Source: Sphingopyxis sp.
GTDB lineage: Bacteria > Pseudomonadota > Alphaproteobacteria > Sphingomonadales > Sphingomonadaceae
NCBI GenBank assembly: GCA_016463225.1
Contig: JAEMRT010000009.1
Coordinates: 20,251 to 84,250 of the forward strand
Length of the DNA stretch: 64,000 nt
Reading direction: 5' to 3'
A program made the position numbers and the translations under genes. Numbering within the stretch: the first letter of the stretch is position 1; every line of letters begins with the position of its first letter. Below, piece after piece: positions 16,240 to 25,012 of the stretch. The notes under the pieces were generated by a model. That model was given only the letters and a program-made list of their open reading frames with translations. It had not been told where the DNA came from and searched no databases.

Positions 16240-17370
16240 TCAGGCGGGTTGGTGGCCGCCATTTTCGGAATAAGGCTCCTCGATCCGGACGCCGAGGGCC
16301 TCCATCACGGGGAAATCGTTGAACGAGAAGAGGAAGGCCTCTTCGGACGCGTCGAGATTGACGTGCTCGTGCCACGTCCAGGCGGGCACGCAGAAAATGT
16401 CGTGCGTGCTCCAGTCGAACCGCTCGCCGCCGATGATCGAATAGCCGCGGCCGCGCGCGACATTATAGACGACATTGCCGGTGTGGCGGTGCGCTTGTCC
16501 GTGGAAACCGGGTTTGAGCATCTGCATATGCGCGCCCATCGTCTGAAGCGCCCAGCCGCCGGTGAGCGGGTTCGAATAGCGCACCATATGGCCGTCGAAG
16601 GGGGTGCCGTCGGACACTTTCGCAAGTTTCCATAGCGCATCGCGCGTTGCGTCCCAGCGATAGACCATCACCGGCGACCAAGGCTTGTCCCACGCGCCGA
16701 TGCCCTCGGGCCGCAGCCCGCCGCCATAGCTGAGCGGCAAGTCGTCGGTCGGAAAAGCCGCCGTCTGTGCGGGCTGGTCATAGACCGCGTAGAAATTGGT
16801 CTCGAGGCTGTTCATCAGCGGAATGTCGAGCCCGTCCTGCCAGATCGACACCTCGCCATCGGCGACGACGCCATGGTCGTGCCAGCACCCGCCCGGCGTC
16901 AGCACATAATCGTTTGCGCCCAATGTGATGTGGTGCCCGTCGACGACGGTATAGGCGCCCTTCCCTTCCATGATGAAACGGTGCGCCGAGGCGGTGTGGC
17001 GGTGCGCAGGGGTGATCTCGCCGGGTCGCATCGCCTGCATCCCGCTGAACAGCCAGCCGCAGACCGCGACATTCTCGCGCCCCGCATCGCTGTCATTGAG
17101 CAGGGTCACGACACGGCGCCCCGCTTCCTCGGGCTTTACCAGCTCGAGCGCGCGCATACACATCGCGCGCATCTCGGCATAGCGCCAGAGCGTTGGGCGA
17201 TAGCGCGTTTCGGGCTCCCACGGCTCGATCGCATTGGCGCGTTTCCAGAAGGCGCCAGCGTTGCGACCGGCAAGCTCTTCGTAGAATGCTTGAAGTTCAG
17301 GCGTGTCGGTGACGCGCGCGCGTCCGAGCACATCGTCGCGGGGATCGATGATGGTGGAATTGCCCGTCAT
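16240..17370 (-). CDS. Gentisate 1,2-dioxygenase family ring-cleavage enzyme (double cupin)
   Basis: 376 residues, two cupin domains. The N-terminal cupin keeps the iron triad as His123-x-His125 (PAHRHTASAHRF) and His164 (GCWHDHG); the second has HTGNVVYNVARGRGYS and WTWHEHVN. The family includes gentisate, salicylate, 5-nitrosalicylate and 5-aminosalicylate dioxygenases, which cleave rings between the carboxyl-bearing and neighbouring hydroxylated carbon. The ATGA overlap with a nitrilase gene, in an operon that makes anthranilate via kynureninase, makes a hydroxylated anthranilate as plausible a substrate as gentisate. Confidence 0.85.
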   Translation of the reverse strand: MTGNSTIIDPRDDVLGRARVTDTPELQAFYEELAGRNAGAFWKRANAIEPWEPETRYRPTLWRYAEMRAMCMRALELVKPEEAGRRVVTLLNDSDAGRENVAVCGWLFSGMQAMRPGEITPAHRHTASAHRFIMEGKGAYTVVDGHHITLGANDYVLTPGGCWHDHGVVADGEVSIWQDGLDIPLMNSLETNFYAVYDQPAQTAAFPTDDLPLSYGGGLRPEGIGAWDKPWSPVMVYRWDATRDALWKLAKVSDGTPFDGHMVRYSNPLTGGWALQTMGAHMQMLKPGFHGQAHRHTGNVVYNVARGRGYSIIGGERFDWSTHDIFCVPAWTWHEHVNLDASEEAFLFSFNDFPVMEALGVRIEEPYSENGGHQPA

Positions 17371-18386
17371 GACGGCGTCTCCTCGTCCGGATCGGTCGCG
17401 GGCGGCGGCAGGTCCATGAAATGGGCCGACGCGCGGGGGGTCCGGTCGACCGTCAGGTTGAAGATGTCGAAGCGGTTATAGCCGCCGATGATATCGTGCA
17501 TCAGCTTGGGGCGGATACAGTCGCCAAGGTCGATATCGGCATAGACGATGCCCTCTTCGTCGATCAGCGCCTCGCCCACCAGATTGCCGTGCGGGTCGAT
17601 GACGCCCGAAAAGGCGCTATTCGGCCGCGACAATAGTTCGCGGTTCTGCGGCCGGTCGGTGCTCATTGCGTCGATGATTTCGGCGCTCACCGCTGAGCAG
17701 GCAACGATCGTGAAGACCTTGCCCTCAAAGCTGTGCGCGGTCGCGCGGATCTTGATCGCTTCAGCCATATTGTACGACGCGGGCGCGACGGGCAGCGCGA
17801 TATAATTGGCGACATGAACCAGCTCGCCCTGCGACAGCAGCGCAAAGCGCGCGAGCGTGTTGGTATTCTCGCCGCACGCGAGCGTGCCGAGCGGCCCGAC
17901 CGGGGTGTCATAGACACGGATCGAACTGCCGTCGCCGCCCGCCCAGGTCAGCTTCTCGGCCCAGGTCGGGACCAGCTTGCGATGCCGCCCGAGCAAATTG
18001 CCATCGGCGCCGATGATGAGGTTGGTGTTGTAGAGCGTGCCGACGCTCACCGGATCGCGCTCGTTGATCCCGATCACCACGGTGCAGTCATGGTCGCGCG
18101 CGGCGGCGCACAGCGCCGCGACCTCGGGACCGTCGATCGCCAGCGATGCGCGGTAGAGGCGCTCGTGCCACTCAGCCCCCTCGATCGGGGTCATCAGCCA
18201 GTTCCAATAGGGATAGGCCGAGACGAACACCTCGGGAAAGGCGACAAGCTGCGCGCCGTTGCTGGCGGCTTCAGCGATCAGCGCGCACGCCTTGTCGACC
18301 GTGCGCGCGGTATCGAGGAAGATGGGAGCCGCCTGCACCGCGGCAACGCGCGACTTGGGCAGGAAGGGTGCCGATACGTCGCTCAT
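17367..18386 (-). CDS. Nitrilase (carbon-nitrogen hydrolase family)
   Basis: 339 residues from ATG 18386; the overlap with the kynureninase stop fixes this start. Catalytic triad visible: Glu52 (AFPEVFVSAYPYW), Lys137 (GRHRKLVPTWAEKLTW) and Cys171 (GTLACGENTN). The CGENTN context and length match aliphatic/arylaliphatic nitrilases rather than amidases, which convert R-CN to R-COOH and ammonia in the cytoplasm. Its place between kynureninase and a ring-cleavage dioxygenase is unusual; a substrate such as an indole- or aminophenyl-nitrile, or an amide-type intermediate, is inference only. Confidence 0.88.
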   Translation of the reverse strand: MSDVSAPFLPKSRVAAVQAAPIFLDTARTVDKACALIAEAASNGAQLVAFPEVFVSAYPYWNWLMTPIEGAEWHERLYRASLAIDGPEVAALCAAARDHDCTVVIGINERDPVSVGTLYNTNLIIGADGNLLGRHRKLVPTWAEKLTWAGGDGSSIRVYDTPVGPLGTLACGENTNTLARFALLSQGELVHVANYIALPVAPASYNMAEAIKIRATAHSFEGKVFTIVACSAVSAEIIDAMSTDRPQNRELLSRPNSAFSGVIDPHGNLVGEALIDEEGIVYADIDLGDCIRPKLMHDIIGGYNRFDIFNLTVDRTPRASAHFMDLPPPATDPDEETPS

Positions 18387-19624
18387 GTCACCGCCGCCCG
18401 TTCGTGATATTGCGGCTTGTCCCACGCGCGCGTCACGCAGACCTTTTCCAGCCGCTTGACGGTTTCGACGATGTCCTGATAGCGCAGGTAAAGCGGCGTC
18501 AGCCCGAAGCGCAAAATGTCAGGCGCGCGGAAATCGGCGATCACGTCAAGTTCCTTGAGCGCCTGTACGATCTGGTAGCCCAGGGGATGCGCATAGGCGA
18601 CCTGGCTGCCACGCTCCGCATGATCCTGCGCGCTGACCAGTTCGAAGCCATAGGCGTCGCACAACGGCTGCATCTGCTCGATGAACAGGTCACCGAGCGC
18701 GAGCGACTTGCGGCGAACCTCGGCCATGTCAGCTTCGAGCATCAGGTCGACGCCCACCTCGAGCGCCGCGAGCCCGAGCACCGGTGGCGTTCCGCACTGG
18801 AAGCGTTCGATCCCGGCGGCGGGAACATAATCCTCCTCGAAGGCAAAGGGCCGCGCGTGGCCGAACCAGCCCGACAGCACCGGCGTCGCCGCATGATGCC
18901 GCGCTGCCGCGAACAGAAAGGCCGGCGCGCCCGGCCCGCCGTTGAGGAACTTGTATCCGCAGCCGATCGCAAAATCGGCGTTCGCGCCGTTAAGATCGAC
19001 CGGAATCGCGCCCGCGCTGTGGCTCAAATCCCAGACAACGAGCGCGCCGACGTCGTGCGCGGCGCGCGTGATCGCCGCCATGTCGCGGACGCGGCCCGAC
19101 TTATAGTGGACCTGTGTGAGCAGCAGCACCGCGACGTCGTCGTTCAGCGCATCGACGATGGCATCGGGCGCGACGGTGACCGCCTTGACGCGGCCACCCG
19201 AAAAAGCCTCGATGCCCTGCATCATATAGACATCGGTCGGGAAGTTGGTCGCCTCCGAAAGGATCACCGTCCGCTCGCGGCGCAGCGAAAGCGCCGCCGT
19301 CAGCGCCTTGAAAATATTCACTGACGTTGAATCGGTCGCGACGATCTCGCCCGGATCGGCGCCGAGCAATCGCCCGATCTTGTCGCCGATACGCCGCGGT
19401 GCGGTCGACCATTCGGCGCCGAGCCACGAGGTGATCAGCCCCTCGCCCCATTCGTCAGCAACGACTTTCGCGAGGCGTTCGCCTGTCGCCTTGGGCAGCG
19501 CACCAAGCGAATTGCCGTCGAGATAGGCGAGGCCTTCGCGCAGCTCAAAGCGCTCACGAAAGGGCGCGAGCGGGTCGGCAGCGTCGAGCGCCGACACATC
19601 GGCGGCAAACATCGTGTCGGTCAT
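18383..19624 (-). CDS. kynU: Kynureninase (first copy)
   Basis: 413 residues, normal for bacterial KynU. Fold type I PLP enzyme: YLDGNSLGALP near residue 34, DSTSVNIFK near 98, VHYKSGRVRDMAAIT near 172, WDLSHSAGAIPVDL near 198 and the PLP lysine at about 225 (GCGYKFLNGGPGAPAFLF). It cleaves kynurenine to anthranilate and alanine, or 3-hydroxykynurenine to 3-hydroxyanthranilate. ATGA overlaps on both sides place it between kynB and nitrilase. A second copy at 51270-52541 differs clearly in sequence. Confidence 0.95.
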   Translation of the reverse strand: MTDTMFAADVSALDAADPLAPFRERFELREGLAYLDGNSLGALPKATGERLAKVVADEWGEGLITSWLGAEWSTAPRRIGDKIGRLLGADPGEIVATDSTSVNIFKALTAALSLRRERTVILSEATNFPTDVYMMQGIEAFSGGRVKAVTVAPDAIVDALNDDVAVLLLTQVHYKSGRVRDMAAITRAAHDVGALVVWDLSHSAGAIPVDLNGANADFAIGCGYKFLNGGPGAPAFLFAAARHHAATPVLSGWFGHARPFAFEEDYVPAAGIERFQCGTPPVLGLAALEVGVDLMLEADMAEVRRKSLALGDLFIEQMQPLCDAYGFELVSAQDHAERGSQVAYAHPLGYQIVQALKELDVIADFRAPDILRFGLTPLYLRYQDIVETVKRLEKVCVTRAWDKPQYHERAAVT

Positions 19625-20250
19625 GCGATTTCCCTCAAGATGGCGCGCACCGGGCTGGCGTCGGCGCCGACGATGCGCAGCGGCAGCGCGACAAGTTCGT
19701 ACCGCCCGGACGGCACGTCATTGAGCACGAGGCCTTCCAATATCCGCATGTCGGCGGCCTTGACCGCCTGATGCGCGTCGAGTGTCTTCGATTGTTCGGG
19801 ATCGAGCGACGCGGCATCGGTGCCGATCAGCCGCACGCCCATAGCGCCAAGCCGCGCGATCACATCGCTGGCGATCGCGGTGAAATCCGAGTCCCATTGC
19901 TCGTGCGGGAATTGCTCATAGGTCCGCAGCAAGACACGCTCGGCGCCCTCGATCGCGATCCAGTCCACATCGGCGACTTCAACCCGCCCGCGCGCATGAC
20001 GGACGTCGAGCAGCACGCAAGGCCCGATATAGGCACCCAGATCGCAATCCGCCGACGAAGCGCCGTCATTGGCATAGTGCAGCGGCGCGTCGCCATGCGT
20101 CCCGGCATGCAGCGGCGTGAACATGCCGCCGACATTGACCGGACAGCCGTCGCCGATCACCGCATGGCTGTGGAGCGCAAAGGCGGGCTCGCCCGGCCAC
20201 ACCGGCACCGCGGCGTGCAGCGGCTGCGAAATGTCCCAGATACGGCTCAT
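19621..20250 (-). CDS. kynB: Kynurenine formamidase
   Basis: 209 residues from ATG 20250, the standard length. Cyclase-family metal site HAGTHGDAPLHY: His48, His52, Asp54 and His58. It hydrolyses N-formylkynurenine made by tryptophan dioxygenase to kynurenine and formate. Four-base overlaps with kynA upstream and kynU downstream, so the three form one translationally coupled unit. Confidence 0.95.
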   Translation of the reverse strand: MSRIWDISQPLHAAVPVWPGEPAFALHSHAVIGDGCPVNVGGMFTPLHAGTHGDAPLHYANDGASSADCDLGAYIGPCVLLDVRHARGRVEVADVDWIAIEGAERVLLRTYEQFPHEQWDSDFTAIASDVIARLGAMGVRLIGTDAASLDPEQSKTLDAHQAVKAADMRILEGLVLNDVPSGRYELVALPLRIVGADASPVRAILREIA

Positions 20251-21152
20251 GCGCTCTTCCCATCGGCATAATCGCCACCCTCGCGCGGTGCCGCCATCCG
20301 CGTGCGCATCGACCAGAGTTCGGGAAAGAAGCTGAGGTCCAGCGCCTTCACCAGATAATTGACCCCCGACGATCCGCCGGTGCCGGGCTTGTGCCCGATC
20401 ACGCGCGCTACGGTCTTCATGTGCTTGAAACGCCATTCCTGGAAATAATATTCGAGCGCGGTGATCTTCTCCGCCAGCGTGTAGATACCCCAATGCGCAT
20501 CGACGTCGGTGTAGATTTTCAACCACGCATCCTCGACCGCCTCCGACGCCGCATAAGGCTTCGTCCAGTCGCGTTCGAGAATGTTCGCCGGAATATCGAA
20601 ACCGCGCCGCGCGAGCAGCCGCAGGAGCTCGTCATAAAGCGACGGCGCCTCGAACGTCGCGCGCAACCGGGCGCTCGCCGCCGGATCGTCCTTATGGACG
20701 ATCATCATATCCTCGCGCTTGTTGCCGAGCAGATATTCGAGCTCGCGATATTGCTGCGACTGGAACCCCGACGCGCGGCGCAGAAAGCCGCGGAAGGTCA
20801 GGAAATCATGCGGGGTCAGTGTCGCCAGCACTTCCCAGCTGTGGATCATGTGCCGCTGGATCGTCGCGATGCGATCGAGCCCCTTCCCGGCGATCTCGAG
20901 TCGATCGGCCTTGATCGCGTTATAGACCAGCCGCCCCTCGTGCAGCACGAGCTTGATCCAAAGCTCCATCGTCTGGTGCATGATGATGAAGAGCATCTCG
21001 TCGGGCTTGTCCGACACCGGCACTTGCGCCGACAGCAGCTGCGCAGTCTGGAGATGCCGGGCATAGGTCAGGCCATTGTCCCACTGGATCGTCTCGCCAT
21101 CGATCTCGGTCTCGAAAATGTCGGTGCCGCCGTCGCTAGTCTGCCTGATCAT
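20247..21152 (-). CDS. kynA: Tryptophan 2,3-dioxygenase
   Basis: 301 residues. Recognisable TDO blocks: LFIIMHQTMELWIKL with the distal His59, TFRGFLRRASGFQSQQYRELE for substrate binding, and the C-terminal WRFKHMKTVARVIGHKPGTGGSSG with the proximal heme His. This heme enzyme opens the indole ring of tryptophan to N-formylkynurenine. The start at 21152 overlaps the phhA stop. First committed step of the operon's tryptophan branch. Confidence 0.96.
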   Translation of the reverse strand: MIRQTSDGGTDIFETEIDGETIQWDNGLTYARHLQTAQLLSAQVPVSDKPDEMLFIIMHQTMELWIKLVLHEGRLVYNAIKADRLEIAGKGLDRIATIQRHMIHSWEVLATLTPHDFLTFRGFLRRASGFQSQQYRELEYLLGNKREDMMIVHKDDPAASARLRATFEAPSLYDELLRLLARRGFDIPANILERDWTKPYAASEAVEDAWLKIYTDVDAHWGIYTLAEKITALEYYFQEWRFKHMKTVARVIGHKPGTGGSSGVNYLVKALDLSFFPELWSMRTRMAAPREGGDYADGKSA

Positions 21153-22030
21153 CGTGCCGCCTCTCCGTTTGCCGGTCCCGGTCGCGCGGGCGGCAGACGT
21201 CCCTCATAGGCGACATCGCCGCGACAGGCATCTCCGGGTTCGAGCGCTGGTTCGCCTGTGATTTTCCGGTAAATGCTCGCGAAATCCGTTTCCTCGGTCG
21301 CGCACAGCAGTTGCTCGAAACTCTCGACAACGAAATAGACGCGCTGGAACTCGTCGAAATTATAGCGGGTCCGCATCACGCGCTCGATGTCGAGCCAGAT
21401 GCGTCGCGGTTCGGGCGACGTCAGTGCCGACAGCGTTTCGGCGAAGCTCGACATCAGGCCGCCGCCAAAGGCGCGCAATTCGCCATCTTCGACCACGAGG
21501 CCGAACTCGACGGTATAGAGCCACAACCGCCCGAGATAGTCCGACGCGCCGAGCTTTTCGGCGCGCAGCCCCGCCTGACCATAAGCCACCAGAAAGTCCG
21601 AAAAGGCCGGATCGGCGAGCACAGGCACATGACCGAATATGTCGTGAAACATATCGGGCTCTTCGCTGTACGCGATCTGCGCCGGCGGGCGGACAAAGTT
21701 GGCGGCGGGGAAGCGCTTGTTGGCGAGATGCTCGAAGAAAGGCTGGTTCGGAATCCAGCCGGGGACCGCGACGACCTCCCAGCCCGACGCCGGCTTCAGC
21801 AGCGCGTTGAGCTCGGCAAAATCGGGGACGCCGGGGTTCAACTGACGGAGCATGTCGAGACCTTCGAGGAAAGATCGGCAGGCATAGCCGTCCAGCGCCT
21901 GTGATTGCTGGTCGAACATCGTCCGCCACGTCGCATGCTGTTCGGCGGTGAAAGCCGCCCAGTTTTGCGGCATCGTCCAGTCCGCCGCAACGCCATCGGG
22001 CGGGGCATCGAAAATATGTGTCGCGGCCAC
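21149..22030 (-). CDS. phhA: Phenylalanine 4-monooxygenase
   Basis: 293 residues from GTG 22030, preceded by TTGGAGAG; an open frame continues upstream but the start of homology (THIFDAPPDGVAADWTMPQNW) fits the GTG. Iron ligands are His129, His134 and Glu175 in DMFHDIFGHVPVLADPAF and LYTVEFGLVVEDG, spaced as in bacterial PAH. It converts phenylalanine to tyrosine with tetrahydropterin and oxygen. First gene of the minus-strand operon and divergent from an Lrp-family regulator. No pterin carbinolamine dehydratase is nearby. Confidence 0.94.
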   Translation of the reverse strand: MAATHIFDAPPDGVAADWTMPQNWAAFTAEQHATWRTMFDQQSQALDGYACRSFLEGLDMLRQLNPGVPDFAELNALLKPASGWEVVAVPGWIPNQPFFEHLANKRFPAANFVRPPAQIAYSEEPDMFHDIFGHVPVLADPAFSDFLVAYGQAGLRAEKLGASDYLGRLWLYTVEFGLVVEDGELRAFGGGLMSSFAETLSALTSPEPRRIWLDIERVMRTRYNFDEFQRVYFVVESFEQLLCATEETDFASIYRKITGEPALEPGDACRGDVAYEGRLPPARPGPANGEAAR

Positions 22031-22110
22031 GGGGTCTCTCCAACCTTCAGGCCCAAGGAATAGCGCAGCGACGCACGAACATTGTGCGGATTTCGCATGG
22101 CAAGCGTATG

Positions 22111-22125
22111 CAAAACGCAGTTTTG
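22111..22125. promoter_or_regulatory. Lrp-type dyad in the phhA / lrp divergent region
   Basis: CAAAA-CGCAG-TTTTG is a 5-bp inverted repeat with 5-bp spacer in the 187-bp divergent region, followed by further TTTTG motifs up to 22157. Lrp/AsnC operators are typically loose AT-rich dyads of this kind. It probably controls both the aromatic amino-acid operon and the regulator. Confidence 0.45.
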
Positions 22126-22217
22126 TTCTGGAGTTTTGATATTTTGCAGGATAATGTTCTTTGAAACTGCCGAACATTCTGCCTGGTTTCGCCGTAAATT
22201 GATTCGAGACGAAACGC

Positions 22218-22709
22218 ATGAACAAGCTGGACTGGAAGATCATCGCGGAGCTCGAACGCGACGGCCGGCAATCCTACGCCGAACTGGGCGAGCATGTGGG
22301 ATTGTCAAAATCGCCCTGCTGGTCGCGGGTGAAGAATCTCGAAGAAAGCGGCGTGATCGAAGGCTATGCGGCGCGGCTCGATCCGATGGCACTCGGCCTC
22401 ACGGTGCAGAGTTTTGTCGAGGTGCAAATCCGTTTCGACGCGCATACGGAATTCGAGGCTGCGGTGCTGGCGCATCCCGCCATCGTCGAATGCCACACGA
22501 CCGCGGGTGAGAGCGACTATTTGCTCAAGATATTTTCCAGATCAGCCGACCATCTCGACGAACTGCTCCGCCACAATCTGTCGAAACTGCCAGGTGTGCA
22601 GCGGCTCAAGACGGTGGTGTGTCTCAAGACGATCAAGCGCCAGGGCCGTCTCGCCGAATGGGCGCGAACGACCGAAGGTCGCGGGCGCCCGGGCCAGTCT
22701 TTCGACTAG
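22218..22709 (+). CDS. Lrp/AsnC family transcriptional regulator
   Basis: 163 residues. Helix-turn-helix near the start (LDWKIIAELERDGRQSYAELGEHVGLSKSPCWSRVKNLEESGVIEGY) followed by a RAM-type ligand domain (VECHTTAGESDYLLKIF). Lrp-family proteins sense amino acids, so an aromatic amino acid activating the divergent phhA-kynABU operon is the natural reading. Such PhhA-linked Lrp proteins are known in other proteobacteria. Confidence 0.92.
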   Translation: MNKLDWKIIAELERDGRQSYAELGEHVGLSKSPCWSRVKNLEESGVIEGYAARLDPMALGLTVQSFVEVQIRFDAHTEFEAAVLAHPAIVECHTTAGESDYLLKIFSRSADHLDELLRHNLSKLPGVQRLKTVVCLKTIKRQGRLAEWARTTEGRGRPGQSFD

Positions 22710-22744
22710 AGCGGTTGCGGCGACCGGATCTTGGTTCTGCCCGC

Positions 22745-22831
22745 ATGACTGAAATCCGCCTGCATGGCTTCTGGCACTCGAGCGCCGCATATTGCGTCCG
22801 CATCGCGCTCGGACTCAAGGACCTTGCCTGA
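22745..22831 (+). pseudogene. Zeta-class glutathione transferase (maleylacetoacetate/maleylpyruvate isomerase), N-terminal remnant
   Basis: 28 codons, MTEIRLHGFWHSSAAYCVRIALGLKDLA, match the beginning of MaiA-type enzymes (usual pattern FWRSSAAYRVRIALNLKG) and then hit a stop, with no continuation in any frame. The catalytic Ser-Ser pair region is partly kept (HSSAAYC). This is the trace of a deleted isomerase gene that once stood beside the aromatic operon. Confidence 0.7.
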
Positions 22832-23077
22832 GCGCCAACGCGGAGCGCCTGAGCCGAAGGCTTGGAGTCCCTCTTCTTTTCTTCGTTATCGTGCGGGCAT
22901 GTCGAGCGCGGACAGCGGGATCGGGGGCAGCGGACACATCAAAACGGGGTTTGGAGCTGCTGCGCCGCAACGACGTTCTGTCTGGCCCAGTCCAAGTCGT
23001 TTTGCGACGACGCGGCGAGCAGCTCCAGTCGATTTGAATCGAATGTTCTGACGACGGACAGCCTGCAGCGGCAAGGA

Positions 23078-23530
23078 TCATGGCAACGGAAGTGATGCCT
23101 GGGCAAAGGCGTATTTCCAGCCATCCGCTGTCCGCACATAGGTGTCGCTAAACCAGAGCGTGCGATCGAAATCGCCCTCTGCCCGGGTTCCCTTGATCCG
23201 CAGCCGCGCGGTGACGACGGCCGTGTTTCCCCACAGCCTGACCACCTGGGTTCCGGCGTCCTCATCCTGAATCTCGTAACGCACCGCTTTGCTGCGAGCC
23301 TCCGCAATCAGTTCATCACGCGTGACAACGGTCCCGTTGCCCAGCACGAGAAAAAAATGCGGGTGAAGAATGCGCTCGATTGCATCGGCATCATTTCTCT
23401 TCACGGCCGCCTGAAAGGCCAGATCGAGCCGGGCCACCTCGCGGCGATCGGCTTCGGCGCGAACCTCCAGCTGCGCTGGAGCTACGGCCGAAACTTCCAA
23501 TACCACGGGTTGAGCATCCAGCATTTCCAT
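23078..23530 (-). CDS. NTF2-like / SnoaL-fold protein
   Basis: 150 residues. After about 28 N-terminal residues comes a DUF4440/SnoaL-type domain: EVARLDLAFQAAVKRNDADAIERILHPHFFLVLGNGTVVTRDELI ... WFSDTYVRTADGWKYAFAQASLPLP. These cone-shaped small domains bind varied ligands and the function cannot be assigned. It stands alone between two plus-strand features; the flanks 22832-23077 and 23531-23778 show no gene. Confidence 0.75.
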   Translation of the reverse strand: MEMLDAQPVVLEVSAVAPAQLEVRAEADRREVARLDLAFQAAVKRNDADAIERILHPHFFLVLGNGTVVTRDELIAEARSKAVRYEIQDEDAGTQVVRLWGNTAVVTARLRIKGTRAEGDFDRTLWFSDTYVRTADGWKYAFAQASLPLP

Positions 23531-23778
23531 CGCCTCTCTTACGTGATCCGGCCGACGGCTCGTGCTGACCCGTCGCGAGATTCCCCTCTGCGGAAATCAT
23601 CAATCAGTTGCTTATAGCGTGGCGGCGGGTGCCCGACCAACTGCCGCAGGCGCCGTTCACAGGCAAATTTCGACCATTGGCCCGCAACATGATCATGCGC
23701 GATCCGGTGTCGGCTGATCTGTTTCGGCGGGCGATGAAGTGAGCTTGTGTTCGATTTCGTCACGGTCGCCCGCATTTT

Positions 23779-24828
23779 ATGTTCGGCGGGCAGACCGTCG
23801 CGACATCCAGCCGCTCGCTTCGATCACTCGACAGCCCTCCGATAGAGCAGAACCGACCATCGCCATATCACGGAGCACCATGTCGTGCGGAGTGGACGAT
23901 GCGATTGATGGATTGTGTAGCATCGTGCGCCGGCAAGACTTTGCACGTCGCCAGCGGCGGAAAGATCTTCGAGATCGCAGGAGCGTCGACCCATGCCGAC
24001 GCGGTTCGATCCTGCCCGCTCCGGTACGTCCTCGATGACGTCGTGACAGACGTGTGCCTTCAACTTCTGGATACCGATCGAGGTATGCTCGATCCGGCCA
24101 ATTATTTGCTCCGCGTCCCGGCCCAGCAGTTTTGGGTTGAGTGGTTCGAGGATCGACCAGCACCCGATACGGGCGGGAAACATCGACGTCGCAACGCCGG
24201 ACTATTGGTCAATGCCGCACCCGATGGCCGCAGCGGAACGATCCATTCCTTCTGGAAGAATGATGAAGGCGAAACGGTCTCGTCACAAATCATTATCGAG
24301 TTCGATCTGGACAACCGCCCGACGACGGAACCCGGCACCATCCGGGCCCGCCATATCGAGTTTCCCGAGTTCCAACCGCTGCTCGACTGTATGACCTTCC
24401 GCGTCGACCCAGCCTGGAGCGCTTACTTTGCTGCACTTGCGGCAAACCAGCGCGAGCAGGTAATGCAGCAATGTGCGGCGATCACCTGGTTCGACCTCGC
24501 CTTTGTGTTTGCGTTCGCGACGGTTCTGGCTTCGAAAGACCATATCGACAGCCAACCGTCGGATCTGTCACGCCTCAATCGCGCCCGTATGAAGCGCGGC
24601 AAGCTGCCGCTGCTGGACCATGTCGAAACACGGCTATATCTCGACAATCGCGTCGCGTCATTGCCGGGCGAGAACGGGGTACGAAGCGCGCCGAGGCTTC
24701 ATCAGGTTCGCGGCCATCTTGTCCGGCGGGCCAACCTTACGTTCTGGCGGACGACCCATCTGCGTGGCGATCCTGCCACCATATTGATTCAACGCAATGT
24801 CCGCGTCACCCGGCATAGCAGTAGCTGA
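23779..24828 (+). CDS. Hypothetical protein
   Basis: Up to 349 codons; the real start may be further in, for example the ATG opening MRLMDCVASCAG at 23899. I do not recognise a named family. The C-terminal part (LPLLDHVETRLYLDN, RSAPRLHQVRGHLVRRANLTFWRTTHLRGDP) resembles a tail I recall from unassigned proteins of alphaproteobacteria and their phages, where an R-x-H-x-VRGH core and a final W-RGDP are conserved. It has no signal peptide or membrane helix. Confidence 0.55.
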   Translation: MFGGQTVATSSRSLRSLDSPPIEQNRPSPYHGAPCRAEWTMRLMDCVASCAGKTLHVASGGKIFEIAGASTHADAVRSCPLRYVLDDVVTDVCLQLLDTDRGMLDPANYLLRVPAQQFWVEWFEDRPAPDTGGKHRRRNAGLLVNAAPDGRSGTIHSFWKNDEGETVSSQIIIEFDLDNRPTTEPGTIRARHIEFPEFQPLLDCMTFRVDPAWSAYFAALAANQREQVMQQCAAITWFDLAFVFAFATVLASKDHIDSQPSDLSRLNRARMKRGKLPLLDHVETRLYLDNRVASLPGENGVRSAPRLHQVRGHLVRRANLTFWRTTHLRGDPATILIQRNVRVTRHSSS

Positions 24829-24946
24829 GCCGAGTGCTAAGTTTCTGAGGCCCGGCCAGATCGGTCGGCCCTGCCCGCTTCGGCACAGCACCCTGACAGG
24901 ATAGATCGACGGGACCCACCGGCGACGATCCGCGGACCAACAGAGC

Positions 24947-24980
24947 AAGGGCGCCGCAGCTGTACAGCTACGGCGCCCTT
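24947..24980 (-). terminator. Hairpin downstream of the second TonB receptor
   Basis: AAGGGCGCCG-(C/T)AGCTGTACAGCT-CGGCGCCCTT type inverted repeat with an almost perfect 15-bp stem, 32 bp past the receptor's stop codon. A strong hairpin in the right place for a terminator, though it lacks a long U tract. Confidence 0.6.
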
Positions 24981-25012
24981 GTCAAAATGGCGTTTCTGGT
25001 ACGTTCGTACGC

